The notes under the pieces were generated by a model, which did not search any database, was not told the DNA's origin, and was given only the letters and a program-made list of their open reading frames with translations. This document shows positions 43,634-54,108 of a stretch of 64,000 nucleotides of DNA, one piece after another. The DNA is from Selaginella moellendorffii (Eukaryota > Streptophyta > Lycopodiopsida > Selaginellales > Selaginellaceae), in assembly GCF_000143415.4 (NCBI RefSeq), contig NW_003314272.1, positions 1,583,146-1,647,145 on the forward strand, read 5' to 3'. The position numbers and the translations under genes are program-made. Each line of letters opens with the position of its first letter. Within the stretch, counting starts at the first letter, position 1.

Positions 43634-45545
43634 ATGGCCGGGTCACGCAACACTTACTCGTTCCCCACGCTCGAGCGGAAGGAGATCCTCAAGTGCCTGG
43701 CGCAGATCGGCGTGACCGACCTCTCGGAGGAGAATCTGGTAAAGCCGTCTAGGGAGATCATCTGGCCGCTATACGAGAATCTGGTGCAATACCTTGTGGG
43801 AATCCCCAGGTAAGCGATGGAATCCACTCTTTCTCCATGAGTGAGCGTCTTTCTAGGAATGAGCTCCAGCAGCCCGTTCTTGGCGCCTTGGATTGCGTGC
43901 GGCATCAGGAGCTCTATGCTGATTCAGTCGGGACTCTGGCGTCATTTCGTGCGATTTCCAAGCTCATGCATGCCGCTGGTGTGGATGATTTCGGAACCAG
44001 GGATATTTTCAGGCCGGAGCCGGCTAGAACAGTCCATGCGCTGAGCGCTGTGATCAACTTTGCATACTTCAGGTGTGGAGTCTTTTCTTTCTTGTTTTCT
44101 TTCCTCTTTCTTCTATAAATCACACTCGAGAATGCTGATTTTGCATAGAGCGGAGAGGGAACTTCCAGATACCGAGACTGAGCTTGTGGATAGAATCCAG
44201 CAATTGGAAGAAACCAGGATACAGGTGAGAAGGCTGCTTTCTTTCTGTGACAAGAACATGCTCATTTCTTCATCTTTAGCTTCAAAACGCAATTGCTCAA
44301 AACGAGGCAGAGCGAAAAGCTGAGGAGCCTCAAGTCCAGAAATTATCCGTGGAGGCGAAAGAACTGGAGCAGAAAATCTACGCTCTCAACAAACAACAGG
44401 CCGTGTTGCAAAGCGACATACGCGGGATCAAAGAGGAGCTGAATAAGCTGACTGAAAAGGTGGGGACTGTGGAGTTCTTTTCTTCTTCCTAAACAGTGAG
44501 ATGCTGGTTTGTATTTAGATTGTAAGCGAGAAAGCCTCTGTTGCTCAAATGAAACAAGAGGGGTTCCAGCTGCGGACACAGATTGTACAATCTCCCGACA
44601 AGCTTCGGGTAAGCTCTGAAATTCTATATTCTACTTTTCCTTTTTGTTGTTCTTTTCGGTCTAACGTTGCGCTCCCTTTGCAGAAAATGCTTGAAGACAG
44701 GAGGGCGGCTGTTCAGAATGCGGAAGCTGAGGTTGAATCGGCCCGTCAATCTGTTGTCAAATGGAAGCACAAGTACGAGGCATACACAAAAGTGCGTTAA
44801 TTTTTTTTTGTCTTTCCTTGGCCGAGCAAAACTTATATCATGTTGCAACCTCTTAGGCGAAAAGGAAAGTGCAAAAATGCCTTGATATGATGGACTCGCT
44901 GGACAAGCAGGTAATTTCGTTACTCTCGCTCGACACGCTTGACGGATTGACTTGTTTTGCTGTACAGGGGGCTCTTCAGAAGAAAATGGTGAAAGATTCG
45001 AAGGAGATGAAGATGAAACTTAAAGAGAATGAAGAGAAGCATTCAGTTATCAGTGCGCAGCTGGAAAAGCTGAAAATCGAAGGTGACAACTTGGTATTCA
45101 CATGTGATACTAACTCAAGTATCTTTCAGGCCAGCATTTTCACAATCTACTGGAGAAGCTAGATTCGTCCTTCGACGTCAAGTGCCAGGAGGCGGACAAG
45201 GAGCTTGAAGATTTCAGGTTGCAAAATGCGCCTCTGATTGATCAACTGGATAAACAGGAAGAGCAAATCGCGAGAAAGCAAGACGAGGTACGAACGCTTG
45301 ATTTGATTTGCTCTTCAGATTCAAATTCTTTTGCAGGTGGAAATGATCACAAGTAACTTAAACGAGGCTCGGTCGAAGAAAGAAGCCGGGCTCAAGGCCT
45401 TACATGACGAAGTGGAGCTGATACAAAACGAGGTAATGGACAAGGCTTATATTTGTGGGTCTCAGGCGCCAATTTTCAGGTTCTGAGATACAACGAGGAC
45501 TTGATGAAAGTGATTGAGTCCTCCAATGGACGTTTCGTAGAATGA
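43634..45545 (+). CDS. NUF2: kinetochore protein NUF2
   Basis: The model is join(43634..43809,43857..44072,44149..44224,44280..44459,44519..44608,44684..44791,44857..44910,44968..45082,45130..45287,45337..45432,45480..45545), 444 residues, close to the usual plant length. Residues 1-150 form the calponin-homology-like head (NTYSFPTLERKEILKCLAQI, PLYENLVQYLVGIP, DDFGTRDIFRPEPARTVHAL, SAVINFAYFR). The rest is a long coiled coil (DTETELVDRIQQLEETRIQ onward) that pairs with NDC80 in the outer-kinetochore NDC80 complex for microtubule attachment. It lies 147 bp downstream of POLH on the same strand. The decayed NUF2 copy upstream preserves the same exon layout, which supports the splice sites. Confidence 0.92.
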
Positions 45546-45743
45546 GTTACCCACAGTATGACGCGCGGTACCGGCGCACAACCCAACGCCACTAGAGGCG
45601 TTCCAGCTATGCGTTCACGTTGACTATTTTGACCGGACGGTTGGAATGCGCTGACCAAATGTTTTTAAGCGCCATTTGTCTAAAAAGTAGGTTTATAGTT
45701 GCGAGCCAAAACCAAAAGGATTGGAGATTTGTTTACCAGTGTC

Positions 45744-47240
45744 ACGTTTTAAGCGCATTCTCAATCTAACTCCATCCATCTCGTGAAATGGCCCCTGCAA
45801 TCCTTGTCTGCGCTTTGATTCTTCTCCCAGATCCATCTCTTGCTCTTAGAAGTGTCCCCATGGATTGTGGCTCACAACTTGAGCGCTTGGTGCTGCAATT
45901 ATGTTCGATGCTCGTCGATGATTAGTAGCGGAGTGAGGCACAACGGCATCACGAGCCTTGGGAAATTCTTCAAAGTCTGTAAGATTCAATGCGTAAAGCT
46001 GTGATGGAGGTTCTATCGATTGGTAATTCATCACGATAATATAATTTCGTTTATCAATCCATAGAAGCTTTTACAGGTTTTCGTCCAAGGAGTTCCAAGG
46101 CAGGAGCAAGCCCAGTGCGTTTGTGTTGTTGTATGGGTTTTGTTGATACTCCTCTAGAGCTGTACAGGAGTCGTCCACAACACTGACAGCTTATTTCAGT
46201 TGAGAAAGAAGCGGACAAAGAAAAACTATCAGATTACTTGTGAGCCGCGTAAGACAATCCAAAGGCGATCCAGCTGAATACTGTCAGTAGCCAAAGAGCA
46301 ACAGTAATGCTGCCATAACATAACGAAAAGGCATAGGATACTTTCAAAAAATTTGGAACAAGACATAAAAACCACTTACAACGGAAAGAACCACCACCAA
46401 AACGGATACGTCTTCTCTGCAACACCATTTAATGTTCAGTATACACGAGTACTTATCACAGAAATCTGACCCTACCGATCAAAATAACTAGTCCCACTAT
46501 CAAAAAGAGCATTATTACCGAGCTCGTAACAAGGATAGTGATGTATCTGCAATGAGAAAAAAAATGGTTAACCACATCGCCTAACAATCGCAATGGAGCT
46601 AACCTCACATTTCTTTCAACGTTCTCTCAATCAGCTTCTTGTTGTCCTGAACCTTTTGTTGGATTTGCACGGCTTCAAAGTAGAGCCTGGCCTTCGACGA
46701 GAACAGAGTAGTAAGGTTACCATCGAATGGCTCCAACTTGCTCGTTATATCCGTCATCTCTGTCGTGACATTGTATATAGTAGCTGTGGCATTGTTGGCA
46801 GCCTCAATAAGAACATCTTTCACAACGTTGGCGTCCTCGTGTAGCCTCTTGTTTCCGACAAGAAGCAAGCAGCAAAAGACACTAAACGAGCCCAAAGTCA
46901 GTCATAGATATAAACAAACTTCCAAGCACGGAGAACACTTACAGTGCTAACAGTGTCAAAAGCATCAAAGCCGCCGAAGACACAATAGAGTGATGGGAAT
47001 TTGAAGCACTAGGAGCCATCTTTTGGAATTTTAAATCCCTCCTCTTCATCGATCGAACAAAAAGCAGCACCAGGAAAACGAGCCTTGAACATGTGATGGG
47101 CAATTTTTAAGCGCATTCTTGATCTTCTTCTCAATCTTATTCCGCGCTTTGATTTTCCAAATCCATCTCTTGCTCCAACAAGATTGTGCCTCACAACTTG
47201 AGCGATTTCCCAGGAATGGATGCTGCGATTACGTTTGGGA
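45744..47240. repeat. direct repeat pair flanking the membrane-protein gene
   Basis: About 150 bp at 45744-45906 (TTTTAAGCGCATTCTCAATC, GCGCTTTGATTCTTCTCCCA, GGCTCACAACTTGAGCG) resembles 47099-47240 (TTTTTAAGCGCATTCTTGAT, GCGCTTTGATTTTCCAAATC, GCCTCACAACTTGAGCG) in the same orientation. The gene at 46071-47019 lies between them. Confidence 0.6.
46071..47019 (-). CDS. plant multi-pass membrane protein, shortened
   Basis: The model is complement(join(46071..46182,46238..46309,46380..46416,46476..46546,46609..46881,46943..47019)), about 213 residues, all introns GT-AG. The start is MAPSASNSHHSIVSSAALML, with a first membrane helix (LVFCCLLLV). An extracytoplasmic helical segment follows (DANVVKDVLIEAANNATATI, KLIERTLKEI), then YITILVTSSVIMLFLIVGLV, WWWFFPF, ITVALWLLTVFSWIAFGLSY and VVDDSCTALEEYQQNPYNN. 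This order matches an unnamed family of plant transmembrane proteins that usually run past 500 residues. Here a stop follows LPWNSLDENL, so the C-terminal half is missing. Function unknown. Confidence 0.6.
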
Positions 47241-47519
47241 GAACAGGATTTCCTCGTGAAGGAGCTGCCCGAGATCCAGAGCCCTGGCGCTCGCGCATTG
47301 CCGGAGGAGCGATTAGGTCTCGAGATCTCCAAATCCCCAAATCACAACGCTGAAGCTCCCAATCACCAATCCATCGCAATGAGTGAGCAAGAATTGACAC
47401 CATTCCATCCAGTTTATTCACCATCTCGTTTCAAAAAAATTCCAACCATGGTGACGAATGCTTGCAAAGAACGCAGGATCTGTTATATTTTTGTGTATTT
47501 AAAATAAATATTAAAGTAA

Positions 47520-48910
47520 AGCTTTTTGGAAGTTATTAATGTTTGTTTTTGGTTTGATTAAAGGGACTAATGAATATACCTAAAATATGCTTGGATATTC
47601 TACGGTTATTATTCATTTAGATTAATTTTGTATTTATAATTTATAAAATTTCTTAAAACCTTTCTAGTATATATATTTTTATTCTATCATCGAATGGTTG
47701 ATATGCAATAAGATTAATCTTGTGTTTATAAATTACAAGCATGCTTATAATTATAAATTTAATTTGATTAATTGGATTAATAAGTAATAACAAAAACACT
47801 ATTAAGCAAACCAAGCATTGCTACATATAATGTGTAACAATTTATTGTGAAATCTTAAATATTTTATGTAATTCATTAGAACATAAATTAATAATTCTTT
47901 TGATATTAGAATCTTTTAATGTTTTTACCATTGATTAAGGTTATCATTTGTAATTTTTCTGGGGTGTGTAAATTAAAATTAAAATATAATATTAAATTAA
48001 CCTATCACCATCTTCAATATTGGTAAGAACCACATGTTCTTGAAGCATCATTTGATTTGCATGAATTTTATACTTTTTTTTGGTGATACTTCAAATCACT
48101 AATTAAGAGCAGTTGTTTGTTTTTATCATAAAAAACTTAAAAAAGTGGGCTTGAAGTTTTCATAAATTAGATATTTGTTAACAAAATGGGAAAAACACTC
48201 AAGATAAATGAATAACTTTTGACAATACTTTGATTATTTATTTTTAAATATTAATTTTAATAAAAATAATTTTCCTACTTTTATTTTTTGTTTTTGAAAT
48301 TATTATTTTAGTTTTATTTATTTATTTTATTATAATGTAATACTATTTCTTTAACATGCTTTTCTTTATAAGTTTTACAAATATTTTAATAATTAAATTA
48401 TTAAAATATAATTTATATTAAAATTCATGTGAAGAGTACATGTGATTATTCAATGAATAAAAGTATATTCATTTGTTTATAATGTAATATAATTTTAAGT
48501 TTATTTTATTTAATAATTAGAAATTTATTAATAGTTTATGAAGATATGCATTTATAGATGAGTTTCTTCAAGTACATATTTTAATTTTAATTTTTTATTA
48601 TATTTTTATTTATTATATTAGTATTTTATATATTAATTTGATGTTGTTCATCTTAATAATAAGCCCTAAAATTTTTTTTTTTTTTTCATTTTCATTATAA
48701 AAGTATAAATCTTGGAGTAAAATTTTAAATATAAGGTTCAAAAATAAACTTTTGAATGAAGTGAAATATCCAAAATTTTAGTAATAAAATCAAATAAAAA
48801 GGAATCTGATTAATTTATTTAATTTAAATATTCAATTAAATATTTGATAACATTTTTTAAAATTTTGAATAATGTATTAATTATTTAAAACTTAAGTAAA
48901 TATATGACTT
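47520..48910. other. extreme AT-rich spacer, no gene
   Basis: About 1.4 kb composed almost only of A and T, with short homopolymers and no coding stretch. It separates the membrane-protein gene from the KRI1 side. I saw no clear terminal repeats. Confidence 0.7.
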
Positions 48911-49020
48911 TGCTTCAAGTCACCACCTTGTGGTCGTGGAGATAGCTGAGGCCTAGCACACAACCTAGAGCTATGATATCCAACTTGACAACAAGGAGCT
49001 GTGCAGCACCTCCCGGAGAA

Positions 49021-49300
49021 TCACACTCTCCTCATACTCGTAGCAAATATATACTTGCAAAAGCACGCATCCAGAGTGGAAGCTGGTGAAGCTCGATGAA
49101 GTTCCCCACGAAGCTCCCTTTCTTCCAGACGATCCCCACCGATCTTGCTAGCCTCTGCAAGTTGTCCGTGGCATGAATGCATATGGGCCTGTCTTGGGAC
49201 TCCCTGGACAACTCCCTCAACGGGGTGGTGAAAGCCTCCTTCCCCTGAATCGAAATGTCTGCCCAAAGCTCCAGCTCCAAATCCATTGACTTTTGTGCAC
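49021..49300 (-). other. unidentified minus-strand coding-like fragment
   Basis: Minus-strand frames here read ISIQGKEAFTTPLRELSRES and PICIHATDNLQRLARSVGIV followed by WKKGSFVGNF, which looks like real protein sequence. No start or splice partner is evident. It lies downstream of KRI1 on the same strand, so it could be the remnant of a following gene. Confidence 0.3.
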
Positions 49301-49451
49301 AAGCACGTCAAGAGCACCAACATTATCGTCACCAACGATCTGCTGGCCAAGATCGCCGCCCCCTAGCTGGTCCGAGAGATCCCGACGCCTCTCCCCACGA
49401 TCAAGGAGAACGAGGAACAGATTTTAGTGCAACAGAACCGGCGACTCTTCA

Positions 49452-51443
49452 TCACTTGCGCTTTTTCTTGGGCAGATCGATCTTCCCATACGATAGAAGC
49501 CTGCTCTGGGACATGTTAAGTCCCTGCTTCTTCCTCCTCCGTTTTTTCTTTCCGGGACCACTCTCTCCCTCCGCGGCAGCGCTGGCTCCTGGAGTGGTAT
49601 CGACTTCCACTCCCTCGTTCTTCGTTTTCTTCCGTGGTGGCTGGTGTTCTTCAGCCTTGTCATGGAGACCTTCCACTTTCTTGTGCTGCTTCTCCTTCTT
49701 CGCCTTCTTCTCTGCCTCTCGCAGGGCCTGTTCTTCGCCAGGAACTTCCGTTTCATCGAGCTTCTCCTTTGTCTTCTCGCCTCTGATCTCCCTTGGTGCC
49801 TGCTCGTCAACTTTTCTCTTCTCCTTCTTTGCTATCTTTGCTTCTACTACTGCCGCTTCTTCCGCCTGAGCTTCCGGTTCTTTCTGCTGCTGTTGCTGCT
49901 GCTTCTTCTTTTTCTTCGCGTGTTCCTGAGAAACAGGAGTATCGCCACCAGTCCCTTCATTGGCAGCTTGCTTCTCCTTTTTCGCCTTCTTTGCCAAACG
50001 GTGATACTTGCCACGAGGAATCCATTCCTCCGTCCTGTATGGTGCCATTGCCTTCAACGACACGTACTGATTGAGCTCCTTCTCGTCCGCATCCAATATC
50101 TGTGCCGTCGACAAGCCAAACCTGTTCGGCCTCACTTGAGCGTACTTAAACCGCGTTGGCATGTCCGAAATCTTGTCTTCGTAGTCCAGGCTTACGAGTC
50201 CTTCGTCTTCACTCTTCTCTATCCCCTCATCAAAATCCATGCCATCCATGCCTGCTGCTTCTCCATCACCAGAGTGGAAGTCTGGATCCTCTTCGTTGTA
50301 GTAGTCCTCGCCGAAAAGCTGCTGCATTTTCCTATCGTGCTCGTCCGGATCGAAGTCCTCCTCTAGATCACCCTCATCGATCTTACCAGGCCCCGCCTGG
50401 ATCCCAGCAACAGTTTGGATCTTCGACAACTTCTCCATCATCTCTTTCTTCTTCACGTTTTTGAGCCTCTTCACCTCTTCCTGCCTCGCCAACTCTGCCT
50501 GTGCCAGCCTTTCCTGCTTCTTCCGCCTCCGCTCCTTCCTCTTCTCGGATATCTTTCTCACCGAGTCCTCCACCACTCTCGAGTGTCCAAGTACCTGGGA
50601 ATCGCCACCCTCCTCGAAACGAAAGTTAAGTAGAGACTCATACCGGTCCTGATCGTCGAGCTCCTCTTCCTCCTCACTCACTTCCCCAATCACATCCTCG
50701 TAAGACGGTAGCTTGTCTTTGTTCTTGTCGATCCATCCCTGGTTCTGGAGATAGTTCTTGAGAAACCTATCCTTCTCGTCGAGATCATCGTCCTTCCCAA
50801 AGTACTCTTCCAACTTCTGAGAAACAGGAGCTTCCTTCCTCAGTTTCTCGGCCTGTTCTTCCTCTCGCCTCAGCTCCTCTTTGCTCTTCTTCCTGACCGT
50901 GAAGAGCCCTTCCTCATCATCGTCCTCCTCGACCGCCGCAGCAAAACTCTTGCGAAGCGCATCTTTAAGCTCCTGCTGTTCTTGAGCATAGGTCTTGATG
51001 GGAGGATTTCCATCCTCCTCCTCGTCCTCGTCGCCCTCAGGATTTTCCAGAGCCTGCTTGGCCACAACATCTTTCAGATACACTGGTTTCTTCCTCTCCT
51101 TCAAAGCCTTCTCTTCCTCGACGTCTTCGTCTTCATCATCATCGTCTTCGAAAAACTTCACCTCTGGCTTGTAAATGCTGGGATCCTTCTTCTTGATCCT
51201 GGCTAGCGTCTCTAAAATTCGAACCTCGGTCTTCTCCGGCAGCACTCCATCCTCGTCTTCATCCTCCTCCTCGGACGACGAATCCGTGTCCACAAGCCCG
51301 CGCTTTCGAAGCTCTTGCAGCCGCTGGAGATCCTCCCGCCGCTTGTTGTGCTCCAGCCTCTTCGCGTACTCCTCGTTTATCCGCAGCGTCGGCTCAGCCT
51401 CGCCATCGCTGCCGTCGTCGAGAAGCGCGAGCTTGGCCGCCAT
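49452..51443 (-). CDS. KRI1: KRI1-like ribosome biogenesis protein
   Basis: An intronless 663-residue gene; the start is ATG at 51443 (MAAKLALLDDGSDGEAE). The frame is open further upstream but only from a GTG. Residues 50-180 are strongly acidic (SSSEEEDEDED, EDDDDEDEDVEEE). KRI1 core phrases follow: PVSQKLEEYFGKDDDLDEKD, RFLKNYLQNQGWIDKNKDKL and EEDFDPDEHDRKMQQLFGED. The conserved C-terminal block is at about 420-482 (DYEDKISDMPTRFKYAQVRP, NRFGL, ILDADEKELNQYVSLKAMAP). The tail is a Lys-rich nuclear/nucleolar type (KKKKKQQQQQQKE, GKKKRRRKKQ). KRI1 works with KRR1 in 40S subunit assembly in the nucleolus. A telo-box lies directly upstream. A decayed copy lies at 17935-18775. Confidence 0.9.
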   Translation of the reverse strand: MAAKLALLDDGSDGEAEPTLRINEEYAKRLEHNKRREDLQRLQELRKRGLVDTDSSSEEEDEDEDGVLPEKTEVRILETLARIKKKDPSIYKPEVKFFEDDDDEDEDVEEEKALKERKKPVYLKDVVAKQALENPEGDEDEEEDGNPPIKTYAQEQQELKDALRKSFAAAVEEDDDEEGLFTVRKKSKEELRREEEQAEKLRKEAPVSQKLEEYFGKDDDLDEKDRFLKNYLQNQGWIDKNKDKLPSYEDVIGEVSEEEEELDDQDRYESLLNFRFEEGGDSQVLGHSRVVEDSVRKISEKRKERRRKKQERLAQAELARQEEVKRLKNVKKKEMMEKLSKIQTVAGIQAGPGKIDEGDLEEDFDPDEHDRKMQQLFGEDYYNEEDPDFHSGDGEAAGMDGMDFDEGIEKSEDEGLVSLDYEDKISDMPTRFKYAQVRPNRFGLSTAQILDADEKELNQYVSLKAMAPYRTEEWIPRGKYHRLAKKAKKEKQAANEGTGGDTPVSQEHAKKKKKQQQQQQKEPEAQAEEAAVVEAKIAKKEKRKVDEQAPREIRGEKTKEKLDETEVPGEEQALREAEKKAKKEKQHKKVEGLHDKAEEHQPPRKKTKNEGVEVDTTPGASAAAEGESGPGKKKRRRKKQGLNMSQSRLLSYGKIDLPKKKRK

Positions 51444-51454
51444 ATGCCCTAGAA

Positions 51455-51463
51455 AAACCCTAA
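51455..51463 (-). promoter_or_regulatory. telo-box upstream of KRI1
   Basis: AAACCCTAA on the plus strand lies 12-20 nt upstream of the KRI1 ATG (minus strand), read as TTAGGGTTT in the gene's direction. Telo-boxes are typical of plant ribosome-biogenesis promoters. Confidence 0.55.
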
Positions 51464-51665
51464 ATTCCCATTTGGCTAATCTGAGGCTGGAAAACTGAAG
51501 ATTATGGCAATATGGCTGGTCACCACGAAGACGCCGACACGGATTTCCACTTCCACCAAGCTTTCTTGACTCCTCTGCCTCAGCTTTAGCTTCTTCAGGG
51601 TTGCTTGCCACCGTGACGTGCTTGCTACTCTCGAGATGCAGCCATCGTCGGTGACTTTCAGCAGT

Positions 51666-52455
51666 TCACTCAAACGGCCAAAGGAAATGAACACCTTGGC
51701 GTATCCACGAGAGCGTATCTCCCTGCTTCAATACCGCGTCCATGCCAGTCACTATTTGCACCCCCAAAACGAGCCTCTCGTTGTCTCCAAAGCAAACGAC
51801 CCCCGGGTGGCTGAACTTCACAGGTGCGAAGAAACGAGAAATCTTGTCGGCACGCAGCAAAACGGGGGAGAAATCACCTTCGAATCGAACAACCGCTTTA
51901 GGTCTGAAGTAAAGCTGCAGACCTTGCGCGTCAATAACGACACCATAGTGTTTGATGAAAATGAGAGTTGCCATTTCGGCGTTCCACCCAACCCGAGCAC
52001 TGTTGTCGTCGTGCCGGATCAGCCTTGTCCATTCGCTGATACCATTACTAGCCTCAAAGTCGGACCTGCACTGCAGAGTCTCGGTGATGAGCGCCATAGT
52101 GCATGCACGCAGAGAATCTGATAGACATTTTCCTGTTCCTGTCTCTGTATCCACGTAGAAGCATCTAGTGTCTAGTGCGTCCGGCAACTCCGTTATAATC
52201 GTTTCCACTCCGCCAACCACGGATACGAAGCGCCTCCAGCGAGATGGCCTCTGGGAGATACTCTTGTACGCCAGCTTCGTACATGTCGGACGTGGCCCGT
52301 AGCTTCCTGGTCCCGTAATGAGCAACAAGCCTGGGAACCCAGCCAGTGTCACTTTTGAATTCCGAGCAGAGCTGCATGTCGGACAAAGTCAGCTGCTCTT
52401 CAGATCCATCAGCCTGCTTAATCGCGTCGGTAAGCCGTAAAATCACACATTTCAT
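51666..52455 (-). CDS. uncharacterised protein, faint OTU-like features
   Basis: A long minus-strand frame (51666-52352) plus an overlapping upstream frame (52165-52455; LVAHYGTRKLRATSDMYEAG) suggest a multi-exon gene. Phrases include SVVGGVETIITELPDALDTR, TGTGKCLSDSLRACTMALI and ARVGWNAEMATLIFIKHYGV. GTGKCLSDSL followed by a later W-x-x-EM and a hydrophobic strand loosely recalls OTU-type cysteine peptidases (DGxCLF...; EM..LA). The similarity is weak and the catalytic His is not certain. Neither termini nor splice sites could be fixed. Confidence 0.35.
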
Positions 52456-52547
52456 TTACCTTAATGCGTTTCGCATTCCGCTTCCGGTGTTCTTGCCTTC
52501 TGGGAAGCCTGCAAAACGCCACAATCGGATCCTCCTACTCCAAACCA

Positions 52548-53200
52548 TTAGTAGGCTTTAAAGGAAGTAAACACTATGCTCACCTCCGCTTGGAGCCGCC
52601 CGGCACGACAAACCTCGTGCTCGCAATATGCATGCAGTTCTTTAGCCTGTTGGATGAAACGAAAAGCACACAAGTTAGCCCCAGGCCACTTAACGTTGTA
52701 ACCACCTGTGACTAACATGTACGTAGGGCTTTTGTCGCTCACTAATCTGTTCCTCCGCATACTTCGGACGGACGAGCAGTAGACAACGACGTGCTCCAGT
52801 TGCTCTCCATAAAATGGTAAGCCTCGTCCCTTCTTTCCGCGCTGGCAGCCGCCGGTTATCTCTTCAGCGTGGTGTCAAACGCGTTGAAGCTCCTCTGACG
52901 ATCTCGACAGGATCCAAGAATCTAATCCTTTCAAGGTCCAGCACTGGAAGGTCGTCTATGTAGCCCAACAAAAGAGGCAGCCACATTGTCCTCAAGGGAT
53001 CATGGACGAAGTCTTCGCCATTGACCTTCTTGGAGGTGGTCGTCCAAAGTTGCCGAAAGATGTCCAGCCACAGTAGCAAGAACAGTGGTCTTCCCAGACC
53101 CCGGAGTTCCAGTAATAATACCTGGAGGTTGCGAGACGTGGTGTCCTGGACGACCATCGTCTCCGCCGCTAAGCGCAAGCCGGATGCTAGCGCCCTCGTC
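52548..53200 (-). CDS. uncharacterised region with Walker A motif
   Basis: One minus frame (about 53040-53130) reads PGIITGTPGSGKTTVLATVA followed by GHLSATLDDH, a good P-loop. Adjacent minus-strand coding-like phrases are LPLLLGYIDDLPVLDLERIR, FLDPVEIVRGAS (about 52870-53000) and AKELHAYCEHEVCRAGRLQA (about 52590-52660). They could be exons of one ATPase gene that also includes 51666-52455. No Walker B or helicase motif was found, and PPR fragments overlap on the plus strand, so this may be a mixture of remnants. Confidence 0.3.
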
Positions 53201-53790
53201 CACGCCAAAGATTCCTTCGAGAGAATGGCGCAGTGGTGCGCAGTGTCGTGGAACGCCATGCTCTCAGCGTATGCCCATTGCGGGATCCCTGGAGGAATCC
53301 ACCATCGCCCTCCCCGCTCGCCTGGACTGGCTTGATCCGGGCGCATCTCCAGGGAGGAGATCTCCCCCAAGCCTGGGAGATCTTCGAGAGGCCACAGCGC
53401 GATGCTAGCGAATCTCTTGCTGTCCTTGCACCTCCAGCTCGGGAATCGCGACAGTGTCATCGATCTCTTCCAGAGGATCCATCGCAGGGACACCACCTCG
53501 TGGAACGTCCTGGTGTCGATCAATGCCAGCAGAGGGAGGATCGGCGACGCGATCAATATCTTCCATATATGAACTAAGAGGGCCTGGCGCCAGACTCCAT
53601 GACCTTCATCACGCTCCTGGCAATGTCGTGCATCGTCGACAATCTTGCGAAATCGGGCGAGCTCGGGCATGCCGAGAGGGCGATTCGCCAAATCCCCTGT
53701 ATGTAAACTTTGACGAGGGCGCTCGGCTTGAGCTTAGTGGCGGAGACGATGGTCGTCCAGGACACCATGTCTCACGCGCGCTTCTGTGAG
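53100..53790 (+). pseudogene. PPR fragments with an inverted repeat
   Basis: The plus strand holds VVSWTTIVSAAKRKPDAS and AVSWNAMLSAYAHCG (about 53140-53285) and VLVSINASRGRIGDAINIF (about 53505-53570). The minus strand at about 53700-53775 repeats MVSWTTIVSATKLKPSALVK. These are PLS-class PPR repeats without a continuous frame. A related inverted piece lies at 18790-18970. Confidence 0.55.
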
Positions 53791-54076
53791 GAGAATCACT
53801 GGCACTGGGGCAGTGGCGAGTTCTGGGCGTGAGACGCGAGCATGAGATTCCAGGAGAAGATGTCACGGCCCATGGATTGGAAGACCGAGATCGACTGTGC
53901 AATGCCATACATCTGGAGGAGGAGATTGTCGAGGTAGCTCTGGTGCCTGTGCGAGAGCGAGGATTGGGCGATGGCGGCGTGGATGCGCCGGCCATTTGCA
54001 AGATCCGCGGGCTCGGAACACGATCGCAGGCTCGATGCCTAGCCGTGCGAGAGGACGGGCATCGCTAAAGACGCTT

Positions 54077-54093
54077 AAACCCTAAACCCTAAA
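54077..54093 (+). promoter_or_regulatory. double telo-box upstream of the PPR gene
   Basis: AAACCCTAAACCCTAAA, two overlapping AAACCCTA boxes, ends 15 nt before the ATG at 54109. It is the clearest telo-box in the window. It could also be read as two to three interstitial plant telomere units. Confidence 0.55.
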
Positions 54094-54108
54094 TTTCCTT
54101 CCAGCTCC

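Noticed and set aside
47520-48910. AT-rich block as centromere, origin or matrix-attachment site
   Set aside because: Composition alone is not evidence; no satellite repeat or conserved element is visible.
49644-50633. Plus-strand Leu/Ser-rich frames that look like membrane proteins
   Set aside because: They are antisense to the Lys/Glu-rich KRI1 coding sequence; Lys and Glu codons read backwards as Phe, Leu and Ser.
53000-53203. Dna2/UPF1-type helicase based on the P-loop
   Set aside because: No motif II, III or VI could be found in the neighbouring frames, so only a generic Walker A motif is reported.
54077-54093. Interstitial telomere array
   Set aside because: Only about two units are present and they sit at promoter distance from a start codon, so a telo-box is the simpler reading.
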